A stretch of 64,000 nt of DNA, taken from Streptomyces sp. ISL-87 (lineage in GTDB: Bacteria; Actinomycetota; Actinomycetes; Streptomycetales; Streptomycetaceae). The notes below the pieces were generated by a model. It ran no database searches. It saw only the letters and a list, made by a program, of their open reading frames with translations, and had not been told where the DNA came from. Location: assembly GCF_018614095.1 (NCBI RefSeq), contig NZ_JAGGOY010000029.1:42111-106110 (forward strand), in the 5' to 3' direction. Position 1 is the first letter of the stretch; each line of letters opens with the position of its first letter. Below, piece after piece: positions 54,900-63,813 of this stretch. The position numbers were made by a program, and so were the translations under genes.

Positions 54900-55984
54900 G
54901 CGCCAAGGTCGGATCCCGGACGGCATCCCGGACGGCATCCCGGACGGCATCCCGGGCCGGATCAAGGGTCGGGGCCCTCTTCGCGGCGGGGCTGGCGCTG
55001 TTCGCACTGGCGCTGCTCCCCGCGGCCCCGGCCGCCGCCGACGAGGGCAAGCCCGCCGTGGCGCTCTCGCTCAAGGAGGCCGCCAAGGGCACCGAGATCA
55101 GCGTCACCGGCACCGGCTGGCGGGCCAAGACCCTGGTGATGCTGCTGGTCTGCGGCCAGAACATGATCGGCGGCACCAACAGCTGCGCCAACGCCGACGG
55201 CGCCGCGGTCGCGGTGGCGGAGGACGGCCGTTTCGCGGCCCGACTGCCCGTCGTGGCGCCGCCCAAGCCCTGCCCCTGCGTCGTGAACGTCACCTCCGTC
55301 AACGGCGACCAGTCCACCGTCGCCACCCCGATCAAGATCACCGACCACCCGGTGGCCGAGCTGCCCGCCGAAGACGGCACCGCCCGGCTCGCCATGCTCA
55401 CCGGGGTCCGCCTCAAGGGCGACGACGGGGTGCTGACCTGGTTCGGCGCCCCGCCCAGCCGGAAGTTCACCGTCACCGTCGGGAACCTCGGCTCAGCCCC
55501 GGTCAAGGACCCGGTCTTCCAACTCGGCACCGCCCACGGGGTGTTCGCCCCCCTGTGGGAGGAGGTCCGGTGGAAGGGCACCATCCCGCCCGGCGGCAAG
55601 GCGGAGATCCAGCTGAACGTCGCCCTCTCCGCGGGCGCCCACGGCGACTACACCGTCTTCCTCAAGTACGGCGAGAAGGTGGTCGCCACCCAGCCCTGGG
55701 GCGTGGACCGCCCGTACGGGGTGGTGCTGTTCTGGGGCCTGCTCCTGCTGGTGATCCCGGCCGCGGTCTTCCGTATCGGCATGGCCGTCGTGGACAGGGT
55801 CCGGCCGCGCACCCCGGGCGCGGCCGGCCGCCACCGCGGCGCGCGGATCCCTGAAACGCCCGCAGGCCCGAGCCCCAGGCCGGCGGTGGCCTCTGAGGCC
55901 ACCACCGAGGTCCTGCCGTGGTTCACCCCACCACAGACATCCGCACCGTCTCAGAACCATCCGACGACGAAGGGACATTCTTGA
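54896..55984 (+). CDS. secreted membrane-anchored protein of the surface cluster
   Basis: 362 residues from GTG 54896 (overlapping stop, GTGA). The N terminus is lengthened by three copies of a 12-bp repeat (acggcatcccgg, 54909-54955) giving SRTASRTASRTASR, then a signal sequence ending PAAPAAADE. The body has beta-rich domains with ISVTGTGWRAKTLVMLLVCG (NCAN cysteines), PCPCVVNVTSVNGD and FTVTVGNLGSAPVKDP. One helix follows near 305-325 (VVLFWGLLLLVIPAAVF), and a disordered cytoplasmic tail ends the protein. Family not recognised; its association with sortase substrates suggests a cell-envelope role. Confidence 0.8.
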   Translation: MSAKVGSRTASRTASRTASRAGSRVGALFAAGLALFALALLPAAPAAADEGKPAVALSLKEAAKGTEISVTGTGWRAKTLVMLLVCGQNMIGGTNSCANADGAAVAVAEDGRFAARLPVVAPPKPCPCVVNVTSVNGDQSTVATPIKITDHPVAELPAEDGTARLAMLTGVRLKGDDGVLTWFGAPPSRKFTVTVGNLGSAPVKDPVFQLGTAHGVFAPLWEEVRWKGTIPPGGKAEIQLNVALSAGAHGDYTVFLKYGEKVVATQPWGVDRPYGVVLFWGLLLLVIPAAVFRIGMAVVDRVRPRTPGAAGRHRGARIPETPAGPSPRPAVASEATTEVLPWFTPPQTSAPSQNHPTTKGHS

Positions 55985-56184
55985 ATCCTCCCCCCTCCTG
56001 CAGAGAGGGATTCCTGGCTCACGCTGCCCGACGGACCGGCGGCCCTTCAGGTCTTCCACGATCAGCACCAGCCGGGTTGAAACCAGCCCGGGAAGCAGAA
56101 ATGCGAAAGGGGATGTACGTGCTTGGTTCTCGCTACGCACTGTCCGCAGTGCACGGTACGCGATCCTGTGGTCCGCCGTGGGTC

Positions 56185-57606
56185 ATGGTGAGAGCACAAC
56201 GGAGGGTGAGCGCGGCCCTGGTCGCGCTGCTGCTCGGCGGCGCGGGTATCGCCATGGTGGCTTCGCCCGCCCAGGCAGCCGAGGCCACATACAAGGTCAA
56301 GTGCGTTCCGCCGGCCGGCGGCGGCGACCCGGTGGAGGGCGAGACCACCGCCAGGATCACGGCCCCGGCCACGGCCAAGGTCGGCGACGAGGTCGACGTG
56401 GTCTGGGAGACCGTCAAGCCCGCGTCGAACAATACGGACTTGATGGTCATCCCGAAGGACTCGGTCCAGCCCACGGGCTGGATCGCGGTGAGCGGCGGGA
56501 CGGCCGAGCTCAAGGTCGTGGGCGAGAAGAAGAACCCAGAGATCCCCAAGAAGGCTCCGATGGTGATGTCTCCCATGAAGGGCAAGCTGAAGCTCACCAA
56601 GGCCGGCAAGATCACCCTGACGCCCGGCAAGTACGACGTCGCCGTCACCTTCTCCTTCGGCACCTTCGTCACCAAGTGCGCGCCGGTGGGGAGCGTGGGC
56701 GTAGGGGCCACCATCAACGTCACGGACGGCGCCAGCGGCGGCACGACCACCGGCGGCACGACCACCGGCGGCGCCACGACGGGCGGCACCACGACGGGCG
56801 GCACGACCACCGGCGGAACCACGACCACCGGCGGCACCACGGGTGGCACGACCACCGGCGGAACCACCACCGGCGGAACCACCACCGGCGGAACCACCAC
56901 CGGCGGAACCACCACCGGCGGCACGACCACCGGCGGAACCACCGGAGGAAACGGCGGCGGCCAGACCGACTTCCCGGGCAAGGCCGTCGAGGTCGCCTTC
57001 GACTGCGGCAGTTTCGTCCCCGGCGGCATCAAGACCCCGGTCACGATCAACGCCAAGAAGAACGGCGGCAGCTACGACCTCACGGTCAAGACCGCCAAGG
57101 GCGCGATGGCCAGCCCCGCGGCGCTCCCGGCCGGGGCCCTCAAGCCCTCGATGAACATCAAGCTCGGCGGCGCCGACAGCGGCATGGTCAAGGTCACCGG
57201 CCCCGCCAACACGGAGCCGATCGCCGCGCAGGCCCCGGTCAACCTGAGCGACATGACCGGCACCTACAAGCCCGGCAAGACCGGCAAGGTGACGCTGAGC
57301 CCGGACCAGCTGACGATCGACGTCGTCATGGCCCCGGGCGCCACGCCCATCGTCGTGCCCTGCAAGGCGACGAGCAGCGGTGTCTCCCTCGAGCTGGACA
57401 CCACCGCCCAGGCGGGCGGCTCCGGCTCGCCGGGCAGCACCGGAAGCACCACCACCGGCAGCACCACCTCGGGCGGCCTCGCCGAGACCGGCGCGCAGGA
57501 CGAGGGCGGCGTCAAGGCCCTGGCCCTGGTCGCCGGCACGGTGATCCTGCTCGGGGCCGCGGTCTTCACCTTCACCCCGTGGCGGCGCCTGCGCGGCACG
57601 CGGTAA
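56185..57606 (+). CDS. LAETG sortase-anchored surface protein with Gly-Thr repeat
   Basis: 473 residues from ATG 56185 (MVRAQRRVSAALVALLLGG, signal peptide to about 33). An ATG at 56101 is possible, but codons between have poor third-position GC. Domain A (about 34-185) has VKCVPPAGGGDPVEGETTAR and KYDVAVTFSFGTFVTKC. A GGTTT repeat of about 70 residues follows, then domain B (about 265-420), paralogous to the protein at 53212. The sorting signal LAETG (about 434), helix and Arg-rich tail end it; LAxTG is the preferred motif of Streptomyces class E sortases. An insertion-sequence fragment begins right after its stop. Confidence 0.85.
   Translation: MVRAQRRVSAALVALLLGGAGIAMVASPAQAAEATYKVKCVPPAGGGDPVEGETTARITAPATAKVGDEVDVVWETVKPASNNTDLMVIPKDSVQPTGWIAVSGGTAELKVVGEKKNPEIPKKAPMVMSPMKGKLKLTKAGKITLTPGKYDVAVTFSFGTFVTKCAPVGSVGVGATINVTDGASGGTTTGGTTTGGATTGGTTTGGTTTGGTTTTGGTTGGTTTGGTTTGGTTTGGTTTGGTTTGGTTTGGTTGGNGGGQTDFPGKAVEVAFDCGSFVPGGIKTPVTINAKKNGGSYDLTVKTAKGAMASPAALPAGALKPSMNIKLGGADSGMVKVTGPANTEPIAAQAPVNLSDMTGTYKPGKTGKVTLSPDQLTIDVVMAPGATPIVVPCKATSSGVSLELDTTAQAGGSGSPGSTGSTTTGSTTSGGLAETGAQDEGGVKALALVAGTVILLGAAVFTFTPWRRLRGTR
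56737..56952. repeat. 15-bp tandem repeat coding for GGTTT units
   Basis: About fourteen near-identical copies of ggcggcacgaccacc or ggcggaaccaccacc make a (GGTTT)n stalk in the LAETG protein. Copy number is likely to vary between strains by slippage. Confidence 0.9.
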
Positions 57607-57619
57607 CCCGGGATCAACC

Positions 57620-58057
57620 TCGCGGGCCTGGGCATGGAAGGCGTCCATCACAGTCGGCCAGGACAGGCGCAGGTCGCGGGCGGCCTGAATGACGGTGGAG
57701 CCGGCGTCCCTCACTCGTCGTCCAGCCCAGGCCCGCAACCGTGTGGTAATCCCGCGCACGGGCTGGTATCTGCGGGACCTGCTCGGTGAACGACCGGCGC
57801 GGGCAGGTGGGTTCGCGGCAGAACCAGCGTCGCTTGTGCCAGCGGAAATCCAGCCCGGTCTCTCCGTACGGCAGGTCGCGGGGCCGGGTCGTCGCGGAGC
57901 CCTTGACGCGGGTAGCGAAGACCCCGCAGGCCGGGCAGGCCCGGGCCGCCTCATCGGCCGTGACCAGATGGACCCGACGCCCACCGTCGGCCAGCAACTC
58001 CACCCGAACGACGGACACCCCGTCGGGGTCGAGCAGCAACGTCGTATCGTCGAGCAA
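57620..58057 (-). pseudogene. ISL3-family transposase, N-terminal fragment
   Basis: From TTG 58057 on the minus strand: MLDDTTLLLDPDGVSVVRVE, the ISL3 zinc-finger region (CPACGVFATRVKG, DLPYGETGLDFRWHKRRWFC, then CPRRSFTEQVPQIPARA), then a frameshift after RARDYHTV. The other frame continues with RLRAWAGRRVRDAGSTVIQA and LRLSWPTVMDAFHAQ. The DDE part is missing and the fragment ends at about 57620, 14 bp from the LAETG stop codon. Confidence 0.85.
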
Positions 58058-58190
58058 GCCCGTGGCTCCTGCTTGATCGTTCTGCGTAGAGAACAGAAAT
58101 GATCACTCAGAACCACCGGCGGCTTACGTTCAGGGCCGAGCCGCCCAACACGAAACCACGGAGCGTGACGCCACGTCAGCAGCTTGCCAG

Positions 58191-58209
58191 CACACCGCTC
58201 AAGTTCGAA
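58191..58209. repeat. 19-bp direct repeat, copy 1
   Basis: cacaccgctcaagttcgaa, identical to 59677-59695. The two copies bracket the hypothetical gene at 58334 and the second transposase fragment. Confidence 0.75.
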
Positions 58210-58333
58210 AACCTGGCTTCGTCCGCTTGGCGTAGTGATGAGCGGCAGCGGACGTCATCTTTCTGCGGCCCGCCCATTCGCGGTACGGCTCGAAGCCGCG
58301 GGCGACCACCGCCCGCCGGTCACCGGCGGTCCG

Positions 58334-58975
58334 TCAGTGGAAGACGATGGCGTGGCCGCTGTCGATGCTCGCCTGGCACGCCGCGTAGAGCTGGCGCCAG
58401 GCGAACTTCTCGGGCTCGAAGGGATCGGTGTGCGAAGTGCGGGCCAGTCTGTCCAGTTCCTCGGCCGAGAGGGTCCCGTCCTCGTCCGGGTGGATGTCGA
58501 TCCCCGGCGCCAGCTCGATCAGTTCCGCCCGCAAACGCTGGCTGGACCCGACCATGCCGGCGCCCCGTACCCCTGAGTCCTCGTCGAGGAACAGTGGATC
58601 ATCCATGTCGACGGGAATGTAGTAGCCCTCGGTGTCGGCGTGGCAGAGCAGGTGTGACGAGAGCATGGACACCTCGTCGTGGATCTTCTCATCGTCCCGG
58701 GTGTACTGCTCCGCACTCACGTCGAGAGCCGGGATGACGGTCTCCCCCCACAGCCGCAGAACGTATGCGCGGCGCAGGTGGTTCAGCCAGCTGTAGGGAA
58801 AGCTGCTGGCGTGGAGCAGATCGTCGGCCGGATCGGGGTCCGGTTCCGACCAGTCGACGCCTGCTCCGGCAAGCGCCTGGTTGAGCACGGCGAAGGCAGC
58901 CCGTTCGGACTCCCCTCCCTCGGGGTCGTGGCGGGCCAGATCGTTCAGATGCCTCACCGATATCGCAAGTCCCAT
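58334..58975 (-). CDS. hypothetical protein inserted between transposase fragments
   Basis: 213 residues from ATG 58975 (MGLAISVRHLNDLARHDPEG). Acidic, no signal or membrane helix. Recognisable blocks are SSFPYSWLNHLRRAYVLRL, CHADTEGYYIPVDMDDPLFL and HPDEDGTLSAEELDRLART, with a C-terminal CQASIDSGHAIVFH. Similar actinobacterial proteins exist to my memory, without known function; the sheltered position beside mobile DNA is typical of immunity or cargo genes, which is only a guess. An upstream in-frame start at 59005 is less likely. Confidence 0.75.
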   Translation of the reverse strand: MGLAISVRHLNDLARHDPEGGESERAAFAVLNQALAGAGVDWSEPDPDPADDLLHASSFPYSWLNHLRRAYVLRLWGETVIPALDVSAEQYTRDDEKIHDEVSMLSSHLLCHADTEGYYIPVDMDDPLFLDEDSGVRGAGMVGSSQRLRAELIELAPGIDIHPDEDGTLSAEELDRLARTSHTDPFEPEKFAWRQLYAACQASIDSGHAIVFH

Positions 58976-59112
58976 GCACGCGACGATACAAGGCGGGTCT
59001 GACAACAGGCGCCGCAGCCATGCGAAGCCCAGAGCGCCTCCAGGGGCGGGCGTTGTGGGGGCGGCACGGCAAGGGAGCGGCGCCCAGCGCTTACTACGCT
59101 GATTCCATACCG

Positions 59113-59640
59113 TCAGTCAAAATCTGAACCGATCGTGCCCTCGCCGAGCAGCGTGTTCCACATCGTGGCGAACTGCTCGCCGGTGAGATCCTCACGGTTG
59201 CGCAGCCGGCGTCGGGATGCCTTCCACTCCAGATCACTGGCTCGTCCGCGTCGGCCGCGGATCTCGGCGGTGCGGCGCCGGACCATGGACAGCATCTTGT
59301 TGGCGAGCTGGACGATGTGGAAGTGGTCGACCATGACGGTGGCGTGCGGCAGGCCGGTACGGATCGCGGCGCGGTAGGCGGCGGACACGTCGATGGAGAC
59401 GTGGCGAATGCTGTTTCTCCAGCTCAGCGAGGTGGTGGCGAGCCAGGCCAGCACGTCGGCGACGCTGCGGCCCTCGACCTGGCCCAGCCAGCAACCCACC
59501 CGCTCCGAGGGCGTCGGTGAAGCCGACGTGCCACCAGGCACGCGTCTGCACCCATCTGCCGGTATCGGGGTCTTGCTCCCAGCGCCACTCATGGCCACGG
59601 GCATCCTGCTGCTGGGACCAGCCCCACTGTCCCCGCCCCT
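59113..59640 (-). pseudogene. ISL3-family transposase, central fragment with frameshift
   Basis: Reads from RGQWGWSQQQDARGHEWRWE and WWHVGFTDALGAGG, shifts frame near 59480, then GQVEGRSVADVLAWLATTSL, SIRHVSIDVSAAYRAAIRTG (DDE Asp in VSIDVSAAY), VMVDHFHIVQLANKML with the second Asp, RRRTAEIRGRRG and FATMWNTLLGEGTIG. Both the zinc-finger N terminus and the C terminus are absent. It could be from the same ancestral element as 57620-58057 or from another copy. Confidence 0.85.
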
Positions 59641-59676
59641 CACGCAACGTGACAGCCAGTCGTCCACTCGACACGA

Positions 59677-59695
59677 CACACCGCTCAAGTTCGAA
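59677..59695. repeat. 19-bp direct repeat, copy 2
   Basis: Second copy of cacaccgctcaagttcgaa. On the minus strand both copies read through VFELERC in one frame. Confidence 0.75.
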
Positions 59696-59760
59696 GACCC
59701 GCCAATCCTGGCGTGTTCTGCTGTGTTGGTGCTGAATGGCTGACGCGTCATGGAATACAA

Positions 59761-59798
59761 GAACGGCCCGGCACACCAAAGGGTGTGCCGGGCCGTTC
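59761..59798 (-). terminator. terminator of the POT transporter gene
   Basis: Perfect 17-bp stem (59761-59777 with 59782-59798) and 4-nt loop, 21 bp after the transporter stop. Confidence 0.9.
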
Positions 59799-59819
59799 TG
59801 CGCGAACAGGAGGGGTGCG

Positions 59820-61313
59820 TCAGTGCACGCCGCCCATGAGCGGCTGGACCCTCTTGCGGTACATGTAGATCGCGATACCCGCGAGCACGGCGAGCGCGCC
59901 CTGGCTGGCGAACCAGCCCTGGGTGTCGGTCGGGGCACCGAGCAACTGGAGCAGCGCGATGGTGGAGTCACCGGCGGTGACCGCGAGGAAGAAGACACCC
60001 ATCATCTGGGAGGCGTACTTCTGCGGCGCCAGCTTGGTGGTCAGCGACAGGCCGACCGGGGACAGGCACAGCTCGCCGATGGTCTGGATGAAGTAGACCG
60101 AGACCAGCCACATCGGGCTGATCTTCGTGTCGCCGGTGGCCAGGCCCTGGGCGACCATCATCACGCCGAAGGACGCGCCGATCATGACCAGTGCGAAGGA
60201 GAACTTCGCGAGGGTGCTCGGCTCCTTGCTGCGGCGCGCCATGGCGACCCAGAGCCAGGCGAAGAGCGGCGCGGCCGCCATCACGAACAGCGGGTTCAGC
60301 GACTGGAACCAGCTCTCCGGGAAGCTGAAGCCGAACAGGGTGCTGTCGGTGCTGTTCTTGGCGAACAGGGACAGCGTCGAGCCGGTCTGGTCGTAGATCG
60401 CCCAGAAGATCGCGGCGGCGACGAAGAACCAGACGTACGCGGACATCCGCGAGCGCTCGACGGGCTCCAGGTCCTTGTCGCGCTTGATGCGCATGATCGC
60501 CCACGCCGGCAGGATCAGACCCAGGATGGTCAGCGGCCACAGGGCGTAGTTGATCGTGAAGATGCCGGCCAGACCGATGATCGCGTAGGCGGCAACGGCG
60601 ACGCCCAGCCAGATCAGGCCCTTCTTGACGACCGAGGACTTCTCCTCCGCCGAAAGCGGCGAGGGGACCTGGTTCGAGACCGGGCTCAGGAAACGGAAGC
60701 CGAAGAAGTAGAAGGCGAGGCCGAGGGCCATGCCGACGCCGGCCATAGCGAAGCCGATGTGCCAGTTGATCTCCTGGCCGACCCAGCCGATGGTCAGCGG
60801 GGCGACGAAGGCACCGAGGTTGATGCCCATGTAGAAGATCGTGAAGCCGCCGTCACGGCGGGGGTCGTTCTTGTCCTTGTACAGCTGGCCGACCATCGTG
60901 GAGATGTTGGCCTTCAGCACACCGGAGCCGGCCGCGATGAGCGCCAGACCGATGAAGAACGAGAGGGACGAGGGCACCGCCAGGAGGAAGTGACCCGTCA
61001 TGATGACGACACCTGCGACGGCGACGGCCTTGCGGGCACCCCAGACGCGGTCGCCCAGCCAGCCGCCCGGAAGGGCGAGCAGGTAGACCATCGCGTTGTA
61101 GACGGAGTAGATGGCGACCGCGGTCGCGTCGTTCATGCCGAGTCCACCGTCGGCCACGTTCGTGGCCAGGTAGAGCACGAGCAGAGCGCGCATGCCGTAG
61201 AAGCTGTAGCGCTCCCACATCTCGGTCATGAAGAGGAAGGCCAGGCCGGTGGGGTGGCCGAGGAAGGTCTTCTCGCCAGTACTGGCCGAGTCCTTCGTCA
61301 GGCTGGAAGCCAT
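59820..61313 (-). CDS. proton-dependent oligopeptide transporter (POT/PTR2)
   Basis: 497 residues from ATG 61313, ribosome site aaggat 5 nt before. Twelve to fourteen membrane helices in MFS fold. PTR signature 1 lies at about 75-105 (GGWLGDRVWGARKAV), the ExxER-type motif is MTEMWERYSFYGMRALL (about 32), the FYMGINLGAF signature 2 is at about 150, and the C-half motif is FSFPESWFQSLNPLFV. It imports di- and tripeptides with protons. Monocistronic with a strong terminator. Confidence 0.95.
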   Translation of the reverse strand: MASSLTKDSASTGEKTFLGHPTGLAFLFMTEMWERYSFYGMRALLVLYLATNVADGGLGMNDATAVAIYSVYNAMVYLLALPGGWLGDRVWGARKAVAVAGVVIMTGHFLLAVPSSLSFFIGLALIAAGSGVLKANISTMVGQLYKDKNDPRRDGGFTIFYMGINLGAFVAPLTIGWVGQEINWHIGFAMAGVGMALGLAFYFFGFRFLSPVSNQVPSPLSAEEKSSVVKKGLIWLGVAVAAYAIIGLAGIFTINYALWPLTILGLILPAWAIMRIKRDKDLEPVERSRMSAYVWFFVAAAIFWAIYDQTGSTLSLFAKNSTDSTLFGFSFPESWFQSLNPLFVMAAAPLFAWLWVAMARRSKEPSTLAKFSFALVMIGASFGVMMVAQGLATGDTKISPMWLVSVYFIQTIGELCLSPVGLSLTTKLAPQKYASQMMGVFFLAVTAGDSTIALLQLLGAPTDTQGWFASQGALAVLAGIAIYMYRKRVQPLMGGVH

Positions 61314-61807
61314 CGTCGATCCTTGCTTGGTCGGGACGCTTCGCTTCGTGAGCGGAACAGCGCCCGGTGGGGGGTAGCCGGCACCGGCGACGGGTGTCCC
61401 ATCCCACGCCCAGGGGTCTGCCCCGTCCGGTGAGGAGGGGGGCAGGGGATATCCGTAACCGAGATCCACGCTCCGTCGCGCAGCTTCGCGCGCGGGGCGC
61501 CGGCCCACAGGTCATTCACTGTCACCGGATTCGATGAGGAGAGTCGTCAAGACCCCCTGATCGATCCGGACAGAATCGAGACCTTCGGCTCGCTTTTCGG
61601 CGCAAAGGTCTCTGAGGTAGTGCATCAGGCGTCCCGTCACCATACGACACGACAGTGCGGCATATGAAAGGACTTGAGACATGGATCACAGGTGTGGCGG
61701 GAACCGTTCGGTCACATTCGAAGGCGCTTAGTAGTGCAGCACATCAGAACGGCAGGGGTGTACCGGCACACCCCTGCTTTCAGCCGCCGCGGACTACCAT
61801 CACCCAC
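61314..61807. other. gap between the POT gene and the two-component system
   Basis: No gene seen. It holds a hairpin gagacctt/aaggtctc (61578-61612) and a 9-bp inverted repeat caggggtgt/acacccctg (61753-61776), close to the response-regulator start and a possible operator. A TACCAT hexamer (61795-61800) 7 nt before ATG 61808 is the likely -10. Confidence 0.5.
61795..61800 (+). promoter_or_regulatory. -10 hexamer of the response regulator
   Basis: TACCAT ends 7 nt before ATG 61808, which places the transcription start at or within one or two bases of the ATG. I see no convincing -35. Confidence 0.45.
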
Positions 61808-62485
61808 ATGACGCGTGTACTGCTCGCCGAGGACGACGCATCCATCTCGGAACCCCTGGCCCGCGCTCTGCGCCGCGAGGGGTACGAGGTCGAGGTCCGG
61901 GAGGACGGCCCCACCGCCCTGGACGCCGGACTGCAGGGCGGCGTCGACCTCGTCGTCCTGGATCTGGGTCTTCCCGGCATGGACGGCCTGGAGGTCGCCC
62001 GCCGGCTGCGCGCCGAGGGCCACGGCTTCCCGATCCTGGTGCTCACCGCCCGCGCGGACGAGGTCGACACGGTCGTCGGCCTGGACGCCGGCGCCGACGA
62101 CTACGTGACCAAGCCCTTCCGGCTCGCCGAGCTGCTCGCCCGCGTACGGGCCCTGCTGCGGCGCGGCGCCAACGAGACGGCGCAGGCCCCCGCCACCCAC
62201 GGCGTGCGGATCGACGTCGAGTCGCACCGCGCCTGGATGGGGGAGGAGGAGCTCCAGCTCACCGCCAAGGAATTCGACCTCCTGCGGGTCCTGGTCCGCG
62301 ACGCCGGCCGGGTCGTCACCCGCGACCAGCTGATGCGCGAGGTCTGGGACACCACCTGGTGGTCCTCCACCAAGACCCTGGACATGCACATCTCCTGGCT
62401 GCGCAAGAAGCTCGGCGACGACGCGGCCAACCCCCGCTACATCGCCACCGTCCGGGGCGTGGGCTTCCGCTTCGAGAAGAGCTGA
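61808..62485 (+). CDS. OmpR-family response regulator
   Basis: 225 residues. Receiver domain (about 1-115): acidic pocket LLAEDDAS, phospho-Asp in VVLDLGLPGMDGLE (about 51), Thr in VLTARADE and Lys in DYVTKPF. Winged-helix DNA-binding domain (about 130-224): LTAKEFDLLRVLVRDAGRVV, WWSSTKTLDMHISWLRKKLG, YIATVRGVGFRFE. It pairs with the kinase that follows. No ribosome site is visible, and a leaderless message is likely. Confidence 0.95.
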   Translation: MTRVLLAEDDASISEPLARALRREGYEVEVREDGPTALDAGLQGGVDLVVLDLGLPGMDGLEVARRLRAEGHGFPILVLTARADEVDTVVGLDAGADDYVTKPFRLAELLARVRALLRRGANETAQAPATHGVRIDVESHRAWMGEEELQLTAKEFDLLRVLVRDAGRVVTRDQLMREVWDTTWWSSTKTLDMHISWLRKKLGDDAANPRYIATVRGVGFRFEKS

Positions 62486-62531
62486 GACGAGAGCCGGGAC
62501 AAGAGCCGGGACAAGAGCCGAGACAAGAGTC
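62486..62531. repeat. 12-bp tandem repeats between regulator and kinase genes
   Basis: Near-perfect copies of gagccgggacaa (gacgagagccgg, gacaagagccgg, gacaagagccga) fill the 62-bp intergenic space. They start at the regulator's stop codon. Confidence 0.85.
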
Positions 62532-62547
62532 GAGTGCGTACTGAGTC

Positions 62548-63813
62548 ATGCGCCGCCGCCTGATCAACTCCACGCTCGCCGTGGTGCTCGTCGTGATCGC
62601 CGTCTTCGGGGTTTCCCTGGTCATCGTGGAGACCCGCAGCATCACCAGCAGCGCCCAGGACCGGATCGAGTCCGAGGCGCAGGGGCTGGTGGGCATCGTC
62701 GAGTCGAGTGTGCTGGAGAAGAAGCCCATCGACGCCGATGCGCTCGCCGAGCGGCTCGACGCCGGCCGGCACGCGCGGATCATGGTCCCCGGGCGGCCGA
62801 CCGTGGAGGTGGGCGCCCGGATCCCCGACAGCGTGATCCGGGGCACCGCACGCGGTGAGCAGGGCGAGGTCGTGGTCGTCGAGGAGTCCCGCTCCACGGT
62901 GACCAAGGAGGTCGGGCGGACCCTGGCCGTGGTCGGGGCCGTGGCGCTGCTGGCCGTCGTGGCGGCCGTACTGCTCGCCGTACGCCAGGCCAACCGGCTG
63001 GCGTCCCCGCTCACCGACCTCGCCGAGACGGCGGAGCGGCTGGGATCCGGCGACCCCCGGCCGCGCCACAAGCGGTACGGGGTCCCCGAGCTGGACCGGG
63101 TCGCGGACGTACTGGACTCCAGCGCCGAGCGGATCGCCCGGATGCTCACCGCCGAGCGGCGGCTGGCCGCGGACGCCTCCCACCAGCTGCGCACCCCGCT
63201 CACGGCCCTGTCGATGCGGCTGGAGGAGATCACCGTCACCGACGACCTGGAGACGGTGCGGGAGGAAGCGACCATCGCCCTCACCCAGGTGGAGCGGCTC
63301 ACGGACGTGGTGGAGCGGCTGCTGACGAATTCGCGGGACCCGCGCACCGGCTCGGCCGTGCCCTTCGACCTGGACGAGGTCGTCAAGCAGCAGGTGGAGG
63401 AGTGGCGGCCGGCCTACCGCAGCGCCGGGCGGGCCATCGTCCGCTCCGGGAAGACGGGCATGCGGGCCGTGGGCACCCCGGGCGCGGTCTCGCAGGTGCT
63501 GGCGACCCTCGTGGAGAACGCGCTGATGCACGGCGGCGGCACGGTGGCGCTGCGCACCCGGGTGATCGGCAACCAGGCGGTACTGGAGGTCACGGACGAG
63601 GGCCCGGGCGTCCCGCCCGACCTCGGAAACCGGATCTTCGAGCGGGCCATCAGCGGCCGGAACTCCACCGGGATCGGCCTGGCCGTGGCCCGGGACCTCG
63701 CCGAGGCCGACGGCGGACGCCTGGAGCTGCTCCAGGCCCAGCCGCCGGTGTTCGCGCTGTTCCTGAGCCGGACCCCGCCGGAGCGGGCGGAGCCGGAGCA
63801 GATGGTGCGCTAG
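62548..63813 (+). CDS. sensor histidine kinase
   Basis: 421 residues. Two membrane helices (about 8-28 and 128-148) enclose a small extracytoplasmic sensor (about 29-127). A HAMP-like linker follows, then the dimerisation/phosphoacceptor domain DASHQLRTPLTAL (His about 212) and a HATPase: N box LVENALMHGG (about 323), G1 DEGPGVPP and G2 GIGLAVARDLAEADGG. It forms a two-component system with the regulator upstream. The stimulus is unknown. Its stop codon is overlapped by the terminal repeat of a MITE-like element. Confidence 0.95.
   Translation: MRRRLINSTLAVVLVVIAVFGVSLVIVETRSITSSAQDRIESEAQGLVGIVESSVLEKKPIDADALAERLDAGRHARIMVPGRPTVEVGARIPDSVIRGTARGEQGEVVVVEESRSTVTKEVGRTLAVVGAVALLAVVAAVLLAVRQANRLASPLTDLAETAERLGSGDPRPRHKRYGVPELDRVADVLDSSAERIARMLTAERRLAADASHQLRTPLTALSMRLEEITVTDDLETVREEATIALTQVERLTDVVERLLTNSRDPRTGSAVPFDLDEVVKQQVEEWRPAYRSAGRAIVRSGKTGMRAVGTPGAVSQVLATLVENALMHGGGTVALRTRVIGNQAVLEVTDEGPGVPPDLGNRIFERAISGRNSTGIGLAVARDLAEADGGRLELLQAQPPVFALFLSRTPPERAEPEQMVR

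Noticed and set aside
56101..56184. Upstream ATG for the LAETG protein
   Set aside because: Codons between 56101 and 56185 have low third-position GC and would place a non-hydrophobic stretch before the signal peptide.
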